Origin: Myxococcaceae bacterium
GTDB lineage: Bacteria; Myxococcota; Myxococcia; Myxococcales; Myxococcaceae
Reading direction: 5' to 3'
Length of the DNA: 45,497 nucleotides
NCBI GenBank assembly: GCA_004173515.1
Contig: SECN01000021.1
Location: 1-45,497 of the forward strand
A program made the translations under genes and the position numbers. This document shows positions 32,633-40,297 of this stretch, one piece after another. Numbering within the stretch: position 1 is the first letter of the stretch; every line of letters starts with the position of its first letter. The notes under the pieces are model-generated. The model searched no databases. It was not told where the DNA came from and saw only the letters and a program-made list of their open reading frames with translations.

Positions 32633-33614
32633 CGGAGATCTGTTCCAGCAGGCGCCGCATCGACTGGATGCCTCCGCCGATGAGGTAGGTGTTGGCCGGG
32701 TCCAGATAGACGACCTGTCCCTGCTTCCAGGCCGTCGTCTGGCGCACCAGCTCATTGTCCAGCAGCCGCTGCGCACCCCCACCCTCGCCGATGGCCGCGT
32801 CCCGGTCGATGACGAACAGCCAGTCCGGGTTCGTTTCCAGGATGAACTCCGACCCCACGGCCTCGCCGTGCAGGGACGCCTTGAGCGTCGGGGCCGCCGG
32901 CGGGATGCCGAACCCGTCATGGAGCACGCCGAAGCGGGAGCCGGGCCCATAGGCGCTCATCCGCCCGCCTGTCGTCAGGATGATGAGGCCCCGGCCCCGG
33001 GCTGCGGTGGTCTCCTTCAACGTCGCGATGGACCGGTTCAGGTCCTCCAGCAGGGCGCGGCCCTTCTCCTGCTTGCCGAACACCGCCGCCAGCCTCTCCG
33101 TGTTGGCCGCCACGGTCTGGAGGTAGTGCGCGTCGTCGGTGGGCTGGTCGATGGTGGGCGCGATGTCCTTCAGCTTCGAGTACCGCGCGCTGGAGCGCCC
33201 GCCGGTGATGATGAGGTCGGGTCGCGCGGCGTGCAGGGCCTCGTAGTCGGGCTCGAACAGCGTCCCGAGCCGGGGGTACTTCTTCGCGTCCGCGTACTTC
33301 GCCAACTGCCCGGGGAAGTACTCACCGGCCACGCCCTGGACGTCCACGCCCAGCGCGTCCAGCGTGTCCAGCGCGGCCAGGTCGAACACCACCACCTGCT
33401 TCGGGTGCTCCGCCACCACGGTGCTGCCCTGGCCGTGGGTGAAGGTCCGACCCGCCGAGGGCGCCGTCGCCGCCGGCACGGCCGCCTCCGGAGCGGGCGT
33501 GGAAGGGCGCGAGGCCCGCAGGCCGAAGACCGCGAGTCCGAGGACCGCGACGCCACCAAGCGCCGCGACGAGGGGAGGGAAACGCCGGGGGGAGGTGCTC
33601 ACGGGGTCGTTCAA
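32595..33614 (-). CDS. Ferric-siderophore ABC importer, substrate-binding protein (FatB/YclQ-like)
   Basis: The protein is about 339 residues with an N-terminal membrane anchor or signal (about 13-32, V-A-A-L-G-G-V-A-V-L-G-L-A-V-F-G-L) lacking a lipobox Cys, and a class III periplasmic binding fold: K-Q-V-V-V-F-D-L-A-A-L-D-T-L-D-A-L-G-V-D-V, Y-E-A-L-H-A-A-R-P-D-L-I-I-T-G-G-R, and N-P-D-W-L-F-V-I-D-R-D-A-A-I-G-E. The R-D-A-A-I-G segment is characteristic of the FatB/YclQ/petrobactin-binding group, which suggests a catecholate or mixed siderophore. The start is TTG 33614 or GTG 33602. It is the first gene of the operon, directly downstream of a Fur box. Confidence 0.9.
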   Translation of the reverse strand: MNDPVSTSPRRFPPLVAALGGVAVLGLAVFGLRASRPSTPAPEAAVPAATAPSAGRTFTHGQGSTVVAEHPKQVVVFDLAALDTLDALGVDVQGVAGEYFPGQLAKYADAKKYPRLGTLFEPDYEALHAARPDLIITGGRSSARYSKLKDIAPTIDQPTDDAHYLQTVAANTERLAAVFGKQEKGRALLEDLNRSIATLKETTAARGRGLIILTTGGRMSAYGPGSRFGVLHDGFGIPPAAPTLKASLHGEAVGSEFILETNPDWLFVIDRDAAIGEGGGAQRLLDNELVRQTTAWKQGQVVYLDPANTYLIGGGIQSMRRLLEQISDVYAKPRQPTAP

Positions 33615-33639
33615 TCCAGGCTGGCTACTGCGATCAAAT

Positions 33640-33658
33640 GATTTTGATAATCAAAATC
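33640..33658. promoter_or_regulatory. Fur box upstream of the siderophore importer operon
   Basis: GATTTTGATAATCAAAATC is a perfect 19-base palindrome around its central base and matches the classical Fur consensus GATAATGATAATCATTATC at 15 of 19 positions. It lies 26 bases upstream of the first possible start of the importer operon, where bound Fur would block transcription under iron-replete conditions. It also lies in the divergent gap shared with the gene at 33806. Confidence 0.85.
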
Positions 33659-33805
33659 GTGCCGGATATAGCGGATCGCCGCCGGACCGTCAAAGTCCAT
33701 CCGTGTGCTCGCTGGGAACCCCAAGCGAGCAGGGCTTTCAGGGATTCCCCAGGAAGTACGCCGACTTGACGGGGGTGAACCCCCGCGGGGACCATCCGGA
33801 CACCG

Positions 33806-35464
33806 ATGTTCTTCTACTTCGAATGCAAGACGTGCAAGCAGGTCAGTGACCTCTTCACCGAGAGCGAGCGGCCCGACACGGCCCCCAAGTGCGCGGCGTG
33901 CACCACGAAGCATGGGAGCAGCATCGTCGAGTCGCGGTCGGTGAACTACTTCACCTGGCACTGCCGGCGGTGCGAGCGCACCTCGGGGATGTGCACGTCG
34001 GACGACTACCCGACGCTCAAGGGTGCGAAGCCCGTGTGCCTCAAGTGCGGCAAGTCGGACGCGGTCTTCATCGTCAAGCCGCAGGTCTCGGGCAAGCCGG
34101 CGCGGATGGCGAAGCGCAGGGAGCTGGGGGTGCTGGGCAAGCGCGAATGGGACGACCTGGACCTCTACGACGACGCGACGGCGTTGGAGTTGGAGGCGCT
34201 GGAGGAGGGGTTTCGCGGCGGTTCGCACAAGAAGCCGAACCTGGCCCTCGAACTGGCGAGCGCGGACAAGCTCCCCCGTGAGTTCGTCTTCGGACCCACG
34301 GACCCCAACGCGAAGCTGGCGAAGAGCGAGGCCACGTACCAGGAGAAGAAGCGCTTCCGGGAGAGGTTCAAGACGAAGCACGGGGCGCTGCCGGACAAGC
34401 GCAACCCGCTGAAGACCGAACTCCACGATGGGACGGTGGTCCCCCTCAAGCGGTACCGCGACGACCTGACCTCGGTGGAGACCGTGGGCTCGACGGTCTA
34501 CCCGAAGATGAACAAGTCGGCGCCCACGGTGGTCAACGCGGCGAAGCTCGCGGACCGGAGCCTCCCGTGGGACTACCGGGAGCTGGGCCCCAACTCCTTC
34601 CTGCGCAGGCTCTGCTCGCTGCTGTACGTGGTGGAGTTCAACGGGGGCGGGGACGGCAACAACCCGGTGGAGCTCCAGGCCATGTGGGCCAACGGCTCGC
34701 TCTTCCTGTCGACGAACAACCTCACGTTCTCCACCAGCCTGTTGGCCGCGCTCAAGACGGAAGGCTCCGTCAAGGCCTTCCTGGCGAAGGTGGACCTGAA
34801 GGGCACGCTGACGGGAGGCTACAAGGCGGTGATGCGCAACTTCGGCAAGGAGCACACGGAGAAGCTGCCCGTGTACCAGGCCGAGTTCGGCAGTGAGAAA
34901 TACCCGGACTACTTCCGGTTCAAGTGGGAGTACGTGTTCCAGGAAATCCAACGGTCGCTGAAGCTCGCGGCGAAGGACATCGAGGAGCTGGTCGTCGCGA
35001 AGAGCGCCACCGACGACGGCTTCAAGTTCTGGTCGGTGGAGTCCGCGGTGACGAGCGGCAAGGTCTACGTGGTCATGCCCAAGAAGAAGAAGGCGGGCGA
35101 GGGCGACACCTACTTCGTCAAGAAGAAGATCCACGCAGAGGAGCTCTTCCACCCCATCCTGATGGAGCTCAACAAGGCGGGCCTCCTGAGCGAGGTGCTC
35201 CCTGCGTTCGTGGGCGGCGTGAAGACCCCCTGCCGCACCTGCTTCATGGTGCTGGACCACGCGTCGACGGTGCTGGGGACGAAGCTCATCCTCCCCACCA
35301 ACGCCTTCGGGCACTACTGGAAGGCGTCCGGCATGCACGTCCCCAGCCCCGTTTTCCCGGAGGCCGCCCAGACGATGGTTTTCGGGTCGAAGAAGTCCAT
35401 CGATGACGGCTCCATCAACATCTACAACACGGAGATGCCTCCGTCCCCCAAGCGCGACGACTGA
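33806..35464 (+). CDS. Zinc-ribbon protein with a C-terminal cytidine-deaminase-like motif
   Basis: The 552-residue soluble protein has two N-terminal zinc ribbons, C7-x2-C10/C29-x2-C32 and C53-x2-C56/C78-x2-C81. A charged middle region follows (about 100-260). The C-terminal 280 residues hold Y-V-V-E-F-N-G-G-G-D-G-N-N-P-V-E-L (about 275-291), then K-I-H443-A-E445-E-L-F, and 30 residues later T-P475-C476-R-T-C479-F. H-A-E plus P-C-x-x-C with this spacing is the zinc and proton-shuttle signature of the cytidine/nucleotide deaminase fold. The subfamily is not one I recognise. Possible roles are base editing of a nucleic acid or a polymorphic toxin-type deaminase. It is divergent from the Fur-regulated operon. 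No signal peptide is seen. Confidence 0.7.
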   Translation: MFFYFECKTCKQVSDLFTESERPDTAPKCAACTTKHGSSIVESRSVNYFTWHCRRCERTSGMCTSDDYPTLKGAKPVCLKCGKSDAVFIVKPQVSGKPARMAKRRELGVLGKREWDDLDLYDDATALELEALEEGFRGGSHKKPNLALELASADKLPREFVFGPTDPNAKLAKSEATYQEKKRFRERFKTKHGALPDKRNPLKTELHDGTVVPLKRYRDDLTSVETVGSTVYPKMNKSAPTVVNAAKLADRSLPWDYRELGPNSFLRRLCSLLYVVEFNGGGDGNNPVELQAMWANGSLFLSTNNLTFSTSLLAALKTEGSVKAFLAKVDLKGTLTGGYKAVMRNFGKEHTEKLPVYQAEFGSEKYPDYFRFKWEYVFQEIQRSLKLAAKDIEELVVAKSATDDGFKFWSVESAVTSGKVYVVMPKKKKAGEGDTYFVKKKIHAEELFHPILMELNKAGLLSEVLPAFVGGVKTPCRTCFMVLDHASTVLGTKLILPTNAFGHYWKASGMHVPSPVFPEAAQTMVFGSKKSIDDGSINIYNTEMPPSPKRDD

Positions 35465-35488
35465 CTTCTCCCTCTTGCCTTCTTCCTG

Positions 35489-35513
35489 ATATTTCTAGAA
35501 ATTCAAGAAATAT
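35489..35513 (+). promoter_or_regulatory. AT-rich inverted repeat upstream of the GH43-like gene
   Basis: ATATTTCT and AGAAATAT form perfect 8-base arms around a 9-base centre, itself starting with an overlapping TTTCTAGAAA dyad. This is unusually AT-rich for the window and ends 20 bases before the ATG at 35534, so an operator is more likely than a terminator. AAGGAGA (35521-35527) is the ribosome binding site. Confidence 0.5.
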
Positions 35514-35533
35514 TGGTTTGAAGGAGAGGGCTC

Positions 35534-37168
35534 ATGAAGACCGTTCGTGTCGTCGGGTGGCTGTCCACGCTCTTCGCGATGGGCGTCGGATGTGGAGGCG
35601 GGACGGGCCCCGCGCCGGAGGCGGTTTCGTCTTCAGCGCTGGCGGTCGGTGACAACGCCCGGACGCTGGTGATGCCGGGGCTGGCGGACCCGGAGGTCTA
35701 CAAGGAGAACGACGACCTGTTCTTCCTCACCGGCACGGGCAATGGGGGGGTGCTGCCGCTCTACGAGTCGAACGACCTCACGGCGTTCCGCTTCAAGCGC
35801 GACTACAATCCGTCCGCGGCGGACCCCAACTACGACTACTGCTTCCTGTGGGCGCCGGACCTCAACAAGTCCAACGGCGCCTACCAGCTCCACTTCTCCG
35901 CGCACCGCGTGCCCAACGGCGCGGCGTGTCCTCCGGCCGGTCAGGAGGTGACGACCTTCGTCGCCACGGCGCCGGACCTGAATTTCAACTTCGGCGCGCC
36001 CCAGCCGCTCAATGCCAACACGACGTGGCCGCGTACCTCCACCGCGACGGGCTGCCTGCCGCAGGGCTGCAACCGGAACATCCGCATCGACTCCGCGACG
36101 TACAACGACGTGGCGGACCGGTGGTTCTTCTATGTCTGGTTCGACCGGGGCAACAACATCGCCTCGTTCAACACCGCCGCGCCGGGCACCGTCTACAACC
36201 ACGCGGGGCCAGCGGTGTTCGCGACGCCTGCCCATGAGGAGGGCATCAACGAGGCGCCGGAGGTCTTCAAACGCAATGGCATCTACTACCTGCTCTTCAG
36301 CGGCGGTTGGTACAACAGCCAGTACGCCATGTATTACGTGATGGCGGACTCCATCCCGCAGCTCACGCGGGCGCGCGCGGTGCGGCGGCTGTCCCTGCCG
36401 CTGCGCAACTCCGCCGGCAGGCTGGTGCAGAGCCACGGCCACAACGTCATCGTCGAGCGCCGGGGGGAGTACTTCAATGTCTTCCATGTCGGCGCCTTCG
36501 ACACGGCGGGCAACCTCACCTCGCGCAGCACGTACAAGCAGCGCGTCGGCTTCAAGCCCGACGGGGCGATGACCTCCCTCAACCAGGTGAGCGTCCGCTG
36601 GAACAAGCTCAATGGTTACAGCTACTCGCTGGACGTCGTCCTGCGGGATGGGGCGGTGGTGGGGCCGTGCAGCTCCGTGGCGCTGCTGGGCCAGTCCAAC
36701 AAGACCGTCTTCGACGGCGTGTGCCGCAGCGCGGGGGACCGCGTGGTGACGAAGGGGGACATCGCCGCGTTCCGCGTCTTCTATGCCATCAACGGCGCCT
36801 GGGGGGCCTTCGTGGAGAAGGCGTATGACGGCATCTCCGATGATGTCTCGCTGGAGCTGCCAGGCGGCTTCACGCCGTTCGTGGACCTGGAGTGGAACGA
36901 GCTTCAGACCGCGGCCCAGTACTCCATCGACGTGCAGCGGCGGGACACCGGCGCGTGGATTGGCCCCTGCATCGGGGTGACGTCCGTCAACAAGAGCCTG
37001 GCGTGGACCTACCAGGGGAGATGCGTCACGCCGGGCATCGACGTGCCCGCCTCCAACATCCAGGCGTTCCGCATCTGCTCGGCGGTGAATGGGGACTGGG
37101 CGCATGGCCGCTGCGGCACCGCGGCCTATGACGGCCGGGGCCTGCACTCGCGCATCGTCATCCCCTGA
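35534..37168 (+). CDS. GH43-like glycoside hydrolase lipoprotein
   Basis: The 544-residue protein has a signal peptide ending in the lipobox F-A-M-G-V-G-C (C20). Residues about 45-335 form a five-bladed propeller of the GH43/GH117-like clan: G-L-A-D52-P-E-V-Y (general base), L-W-A-P-D109-L (pKa modulator), and N-E240-A-P-E-V-F-K-R-N-G-I-Y-Y-L-L-F-S-G-G (general acid). Residues about 348-544 carry two related beta modules (V-R-W-N-K-L and L-E-W-N-E-L openings, each with Cys pairs and A-F-R-V/I). The likely substrate is an arabinose- or xylose-containing glycan outside the cell (inference). It is monocistronic. Confidence 0.82.
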   Translation: MKTVRVVGWLSTLFAMGVGCGGGTGPAPEAVSSSALAVGDNARTLVMPGLADPEVYKENDDLFFLTGTGNGGVLPLYESNDLTAFRFKRDYNPSAADPNYDYCFLWAPDLNKSNGAYQLHFSAHRVPNGAACPPAGQEVTTFVATAPDLNFNFGAPQPLNANTTWPRTSTATGCLPQGCNRNIRIDSATYNDVADRWFFYVWFDRGNNIASFNTAAPGTVYNHAGPAVFATPAHEEGINEAPEVFKRNGIYYLLFSGGWYNSQYAMYYVMADSIPQLTRARAVRRLSLPLRNSAGRLVQSHGHNVIVERRGEYFNVFHVGAFDTAGNLTSRSTYKQRVGFKPDGAMTSLNQVSVRWNKLNGYSYSLDVVLRDGAVVGPCSSVALLGQSNKTVFDGVCRSAGDRVVTKGDIAAFRVFYAINGAWGAFVEKAYDGISDDVSLELPGGFTPFVDLEWNELQTAAQYSIDVQRRDTGAWIGPCIGVTSVNKSLAWTYQGRCVTPGIDVPASNIQAFRICSAVNGDWAHGRCGTAAYDGRGLHSRIVIP

Positions 37169-37192
37169 GGCCCGGGGTAGGGTGCGCGTTCG

Positions 37193-37660
37193 ATGTCGCT
37201 CCCTCTCGTCCACATCTACTGCGACGGCGCCTGTTCGCCCAACCCCGGCCTGGGCGGCTGGGGCGCCATTCTCATCGCCCCGGAGCGCAAGTCCTACCGC
37301 AAGGAGCTCCAGGGCTCGGAGGCGGACTCCACCAACAACCGGATGGAGCTGACCGCGGCGCTCGTGGCGCTCAAGGCCCTGAAGATGCCGTGCCGCGTGC
37401 AGGTGTTCACCGACTCCAAGTACGTGTGCAACGCCTTCGAGGCGAAGTGGCTGGACAAATGGCAGGGCAACGGCTGGCGCACGTCCGACAAGAAGGCCGT
37501 GTCCAACGCGGACCTGTGGCGCGAGCTGCTGGAGGCCGTGCGCACCCACGAGGTGTCCTGGCACTGGGTGCGCGGCCATTCGGACGACGTGGAGAACAAC
37601 CGCGCGGATGCGCTGGCCGTCGCGGCCCGGCTCGAACTGGCGGCCCGGCTGGGGCGGTAG
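37193..37660 (+). CDS. rnhA: Ribonuclease HI
   Basis: The 155-residue protein has the complete RNase HI active site D11 (Y-C-D-G-A-C-S-P-N-P-G), E52 (N-R-M-E-L), D74 (F-T-D-S-K-Y) and D139 (N-R-A-D), plus H129 in W-V-R-G-H-S. The basic handle region (K-W-L-D-K-W-Q-G-N-G-W-R-T) is present, as in the E. coli-type enzyme. It degrades RNA in RNA-DNA hybrids. It lies 24 bases after the GH43-like gene and before the VgrG gene, and is not functionally linked to either. Confidence 0.95.
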   Translation: MSLPLVHIYCDGACSPNPGLGGWGAILIAPERKSYRKELQGSEADSTNNRMELTAALVALKALKMPCRVQVFTDSKYVCNAFEAKWLDKWQGNGWRTSDKKAVSNADLWRELLEAVRTHEVSWHWVRGHSDDVENNRADALAVAARLELAARLGR

Positions 37661-37701
37661 CGGCCGGCCTTCGCGCTGAAATCTTCTACATCCGACTCCA
37701 A

Positions 37702-37717
37702 CCTCCCACCCGGGAGG
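37702..37717 (+). terminator. Possible hairpin after rnhA
   Basis: CCTCCC and GGGAGG form a 6-base stem with a 4-base loop 41 bases after the rnhA stop, followed by a short CTTTTC. The stem is short, so confidence is low. Confidence 0.35.
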
Positions 37718-37737
37718 GCAAACCTTTTCACAGCCTC

Positions 37738-37754
37738 GCGGTGCAGCGCTTGCA
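37738..37754 (+). promoter_or_regulatory. Sigma-54-like promoter upstream of vgrG
   Basis: GCGGTGCAGCGCTTGCA keeps the invariant GG (37740-37741) and GC (37752-37753) exactly 10 bases apart, with TTGCA at the -12 element. The -24 element matches less well. It would start transcription about 45 bases before the VgrG ATG. Sigma-54 control of type VI genes is known in other bacteria and sigma-54 is widely used in myxobacteria. The site was found by eye. Confidence 0.4.
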
Positions 37755-37810
37755 CACTCCTGGTATGGTCGCCCTTTCAGTCGCAGGCCTTGCACTGACG
37801 GGGGAAGTCC

Positions 37811-40279
37811 ATGCCCAATGCCAGATCACCCGCCTTCACCCTGCGGGTGGGAGCGCTCGAGGCTGAATCGCTGGTCGTCGAGCGGTTGATGGGCGAGGAA
37901 GGCCTCAGCCGCCTCTTCGACTTCAGCGTGGACTTCGCGCCCCTGGCGCCCGAGTCCCTGGACACCGCGCCCCTGGTGGGGGCCGAGGCCCTGCTGACGG
38001 TGGCGCAGCCCGGCGGGACGCCGCGCCATGTGCACGGCATGGTGCGCACGGTGGAGTCGCTGGGCCTGCGCGACGGCCGCTGGCGCTACCGCGCGCGCAT
38101 CGTGCCCGCGCTGTGGCGCCTGACGCAGGTGAAGCGCAGCCGCATCTTCCAGGGCCAGTCCGTGCCGGACATCCTCAAGGACGTCCTCACCTCCGCGAAG
38201 GTGGAGGTGCGCGTCAGCCTTCACGAAAGCCATGCGCCGCGCGAGTACTGCACCCAGTACCGGGAGACGGACTTCGACTTCCTCAGTCGCCTGATGGAGT
38301 GGGAGGGCATCTTCTACTTCTTCGAGCACTCCGAGGAGGGGCACGTCCTGGTGCTCGGGGATGCGCCCAGCGTCCACGAGGCGCCTCCCGGTGGCGCGGC
38401 GCTGCCCCTGCGTGACGAGGACGGCCGGGTGGAGACGGGTGAATACCTGACGGACCTGCGGCGCGTGCGCAGGCTGCGCCCCGGCGCGGTGCACCTGAAG
38501 GACTTCGACTTCGAGAAGCCCTCGCTGGACGTGTCCGGCAAGTCCAAATCCTCCGAGGGCCTGGAGGCGCTGGAGGTGTACGACTACCCCGGCGGGTACG
38601 TGGCCGCGGGCACGGGCAAGGCGGCGGCGCGGGTGCGCGTCCAGGAGGTCACCCAGGCCGCGCTGACGCTCGAAGGAGAGGGCATCTGTCCCCGCCTCAC
38701 TTCCGGTCACCTGTTGCAGGTGGAGGACGACGGCACGCACGAGGGCCGCTACGTCGTGGTGACGGTGCGGCACCACGGCGGCCAGCCGGAGACCCACGGT
38801 GGCCGCGAGGCGCTGGGGGGCCTGTACCGCAACCAGTTCCAGGTGATGCCCGCCAACGTGCCCTTCCGTCCGCGCAGGCTCACGCCCCGGCACCGCATCT
38901 CCGGCCTCCAGACGGCGCAGGTGGTGGGCCCGGCCGGCGAGGAGATCCACACCGACGCGCACGGCCGCATCAAGGTCCAGTTCCACTGGGACCGGGACGG
39001 CCAGCGGGATGAGAAGGCGTCGTGCTGGGTGCGCACCAGCCAGGCCCTGGGCGGCCCCGCGTGGGGCGCGCTCGTGCTGCCGCGCATCGGGCAGGAGGTG
39101 GTGGTGCGCTTCCTGGAAGGCGACCCCGACCGGCCGCTGGTCGCGGGCTCCGTCTACAACGGCGCCAACGCGACGCCCTACGCGCTGCCGGACGAGAAGA
39201 CGAAGAGCACCCACAAGAGCGCCTCCAGCAAGGGCAGCGACGGCTTCAACGAGCTGCGCTTCGAGGACGCCAAGGGCCAGGAGGAGGTCTTCCACCACGC
39301 GCAGAAGGACCAGGACCTGGACCAGGAGGTCCGGGCCTACGAGGATCTGCTCGTGAAGAAGGAGCGGTCGCGCACGGTGGAGGGCCACCAGTTCCTCTTC
39401 GTCACCCAGGACGACGTCGGCGTCGTGGAAGGCAACCAGACGCTCCGGGTGGACAAGGACCGCACCAGCACCACCCAGGGCAGCCACGACGAGACGGTGG
39501 AAGGCAACCAGGCGGTGACGGTGGGGGGCAAGTCCACGGTCTTCGTCACGCAGGGCGCGATGATGGACGTGGGCGCCGCGCGGGCGCAGACCATTGGTGG
39601 GGCTTCGCTGGTCAACGTGGCGCTCGCGTACAACGAGGCCACCGGGGGGCTGCGCTCGCTCCAGATTGGCGGCGCCTCCACCGAGTACGTCCTGGGCACG
39701 CGGCAGGAATCCGTGGGCGGCGACAGCTCGCGCAAGGTGGGCGGGGACTTCGTCACCGAGGCGAAGAAGCAGATGACGGTGACGGTGGGCAAGGACCTGG
39801 GCGAGGAGGCCGGGGCGGACTCCCAGGTGAAGGTGGAGGAGGCGACGGTCTGGCTCGCGAAGACCTTCGGGCTCAAGGCGGACCGCTTCTCGCTGATGGT
39901 GGGCGACCACCTCATCCTCGACATGGAGAAGTCCGGCGCGGTGAAGCTCTTCGCGAAGACGCTCACCGTCGACGGCTCCGAGGTGAAGTTCAAGGGCGCG
40001 AAGGTGAAGATGGAAGGCTCCGGCTCGCTCAAGGACAAGAAGGCGAAGCTCAAGGACATCGAGAAGCTGACGCAGGAGAAGCCCGCGCCCATGGACCTCC
40101 AGCTCAAGGGGCCGGACGGCAAGGCGCTCTCCAACGTGGCCTTCGAGGCGGAGCTGCCGGATGGCACCGTGCAGAAGGGCACGCTGGATGGCAGCGGCAA
40201 GGCGAAGTTGAAGGACATCCCGCCCGGCCCGATTCGCATCTCCTTCCCCGACCTGGACGCGGGAATCTCCAAGAGCTGA
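37811..40279 (+). CDS. Type VI secretion system tip protein VgrG with C-terminal extension
   Basis: The 822-residue protein has the gp27-like hub (about 10-370: Y-R-E-T-D-F-D-F-L-S-R-L-M-E-W-E-G-I-F-Y-F-F-E-H) and the gp5 OB domain (about 375-460: H-T-D-A-H-G-R-I-K-V-Q-F-H-W-D-R-D-G, C-W-V-R-T-S-Q, G-W/A-G-A-L-V-L-P-R-I-G-Q-E-V-V-V-R-F-L-E-G-D-P-D-R-P-L). A beta-helix stalk of repeated V-G-G/V-E-G-N-Q motifs follows. The last 60 residues form a transthyretin/Ig-like extension (L-Q-L-K-G-P-D-G-K-A-L-S-N-V-A-F-E-A), a common cargo-docking module. The next gene starts 18 bases on, so its product is the likely cargo. No other T6SS structural gene is in the window. Confidence 0.95.
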   Translation: MPNARSPAFTLRVGALEAESLVVERLMGEEGLSRLFDFSVDFAPLAPESLDTAPLVGAEALLTVAQPGGTPRHVHGMVRTVESLGLRDGRWRYRARIVPALWRLTQVKRSRIFQGQSVPDILKDVLTSAKVEVRVSLHESHAPREYCTQYRETDFDFLSRLMEWEGIFYFFEHSEEGHVLVLGDAPSVHEAPPGGAALPLRDEDGRVETGEYLTDLRRVRRLRPGAVHLKDFDFEKPSLDVSGKSKSSEGLEALEVYDYPGGYVAAGTGKAAARVRVQEVTQAALTLEGEGICPRLTSGHLLQVEDDGTHEGRYVVVTVRHHGGQPETHGGREALGGLYRNQFQVMPANVPFRPRRLTPRHRISGLQTAQVVGPAGEEIHTDAHGRIKVQFHWDRDGQRDEKASCWVRTSQALGGPAWGALVLPRIGQEVVVRFLEGDPDRPLVAGSVYNGANATPYALPDEKTKSTHKSASSKGSDGFNELRFEDAKGQEEVFHHAQKDQDLDQEVRAYEDLLVKKERSRTVEGHQFLFVTQDDVGVVEGNQTLRVDKDRTSTTQGSHDETVEGNQAVTVGGKSTVFVTQGAMMDVGAARAQTIGGASLVNVALAYNEATGGLRSLQIGGASTEYVLGTRQESVGGDSSRKVGGDFVTEAKKQMTVTVGKDLGEEAGADSQVKVEEATVWLAKTFGLKADRFSLMVGDHLILDMEKSGAVKLFAKTLTVDGSEVKFKGAKVKMEGSGSLKDKKAKLKDIEKLTQEKPAPMDLQLKGPDGKALSNVAFEAELPDGTVQKGTLDGSGKAKLKDIPPGPIRISFPDLDAGISKS

Positions 40280-40297
40280 AGCGCACCCGAGGACTCC

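Noticed and set aside
33611..35338. Minus-strand frame of 575 codons opposite the deaminase-like gene
   Set aside because: It is a shadow frame; the zinc-ribbon and HAE/PCxxC motifs are on the plus strand.
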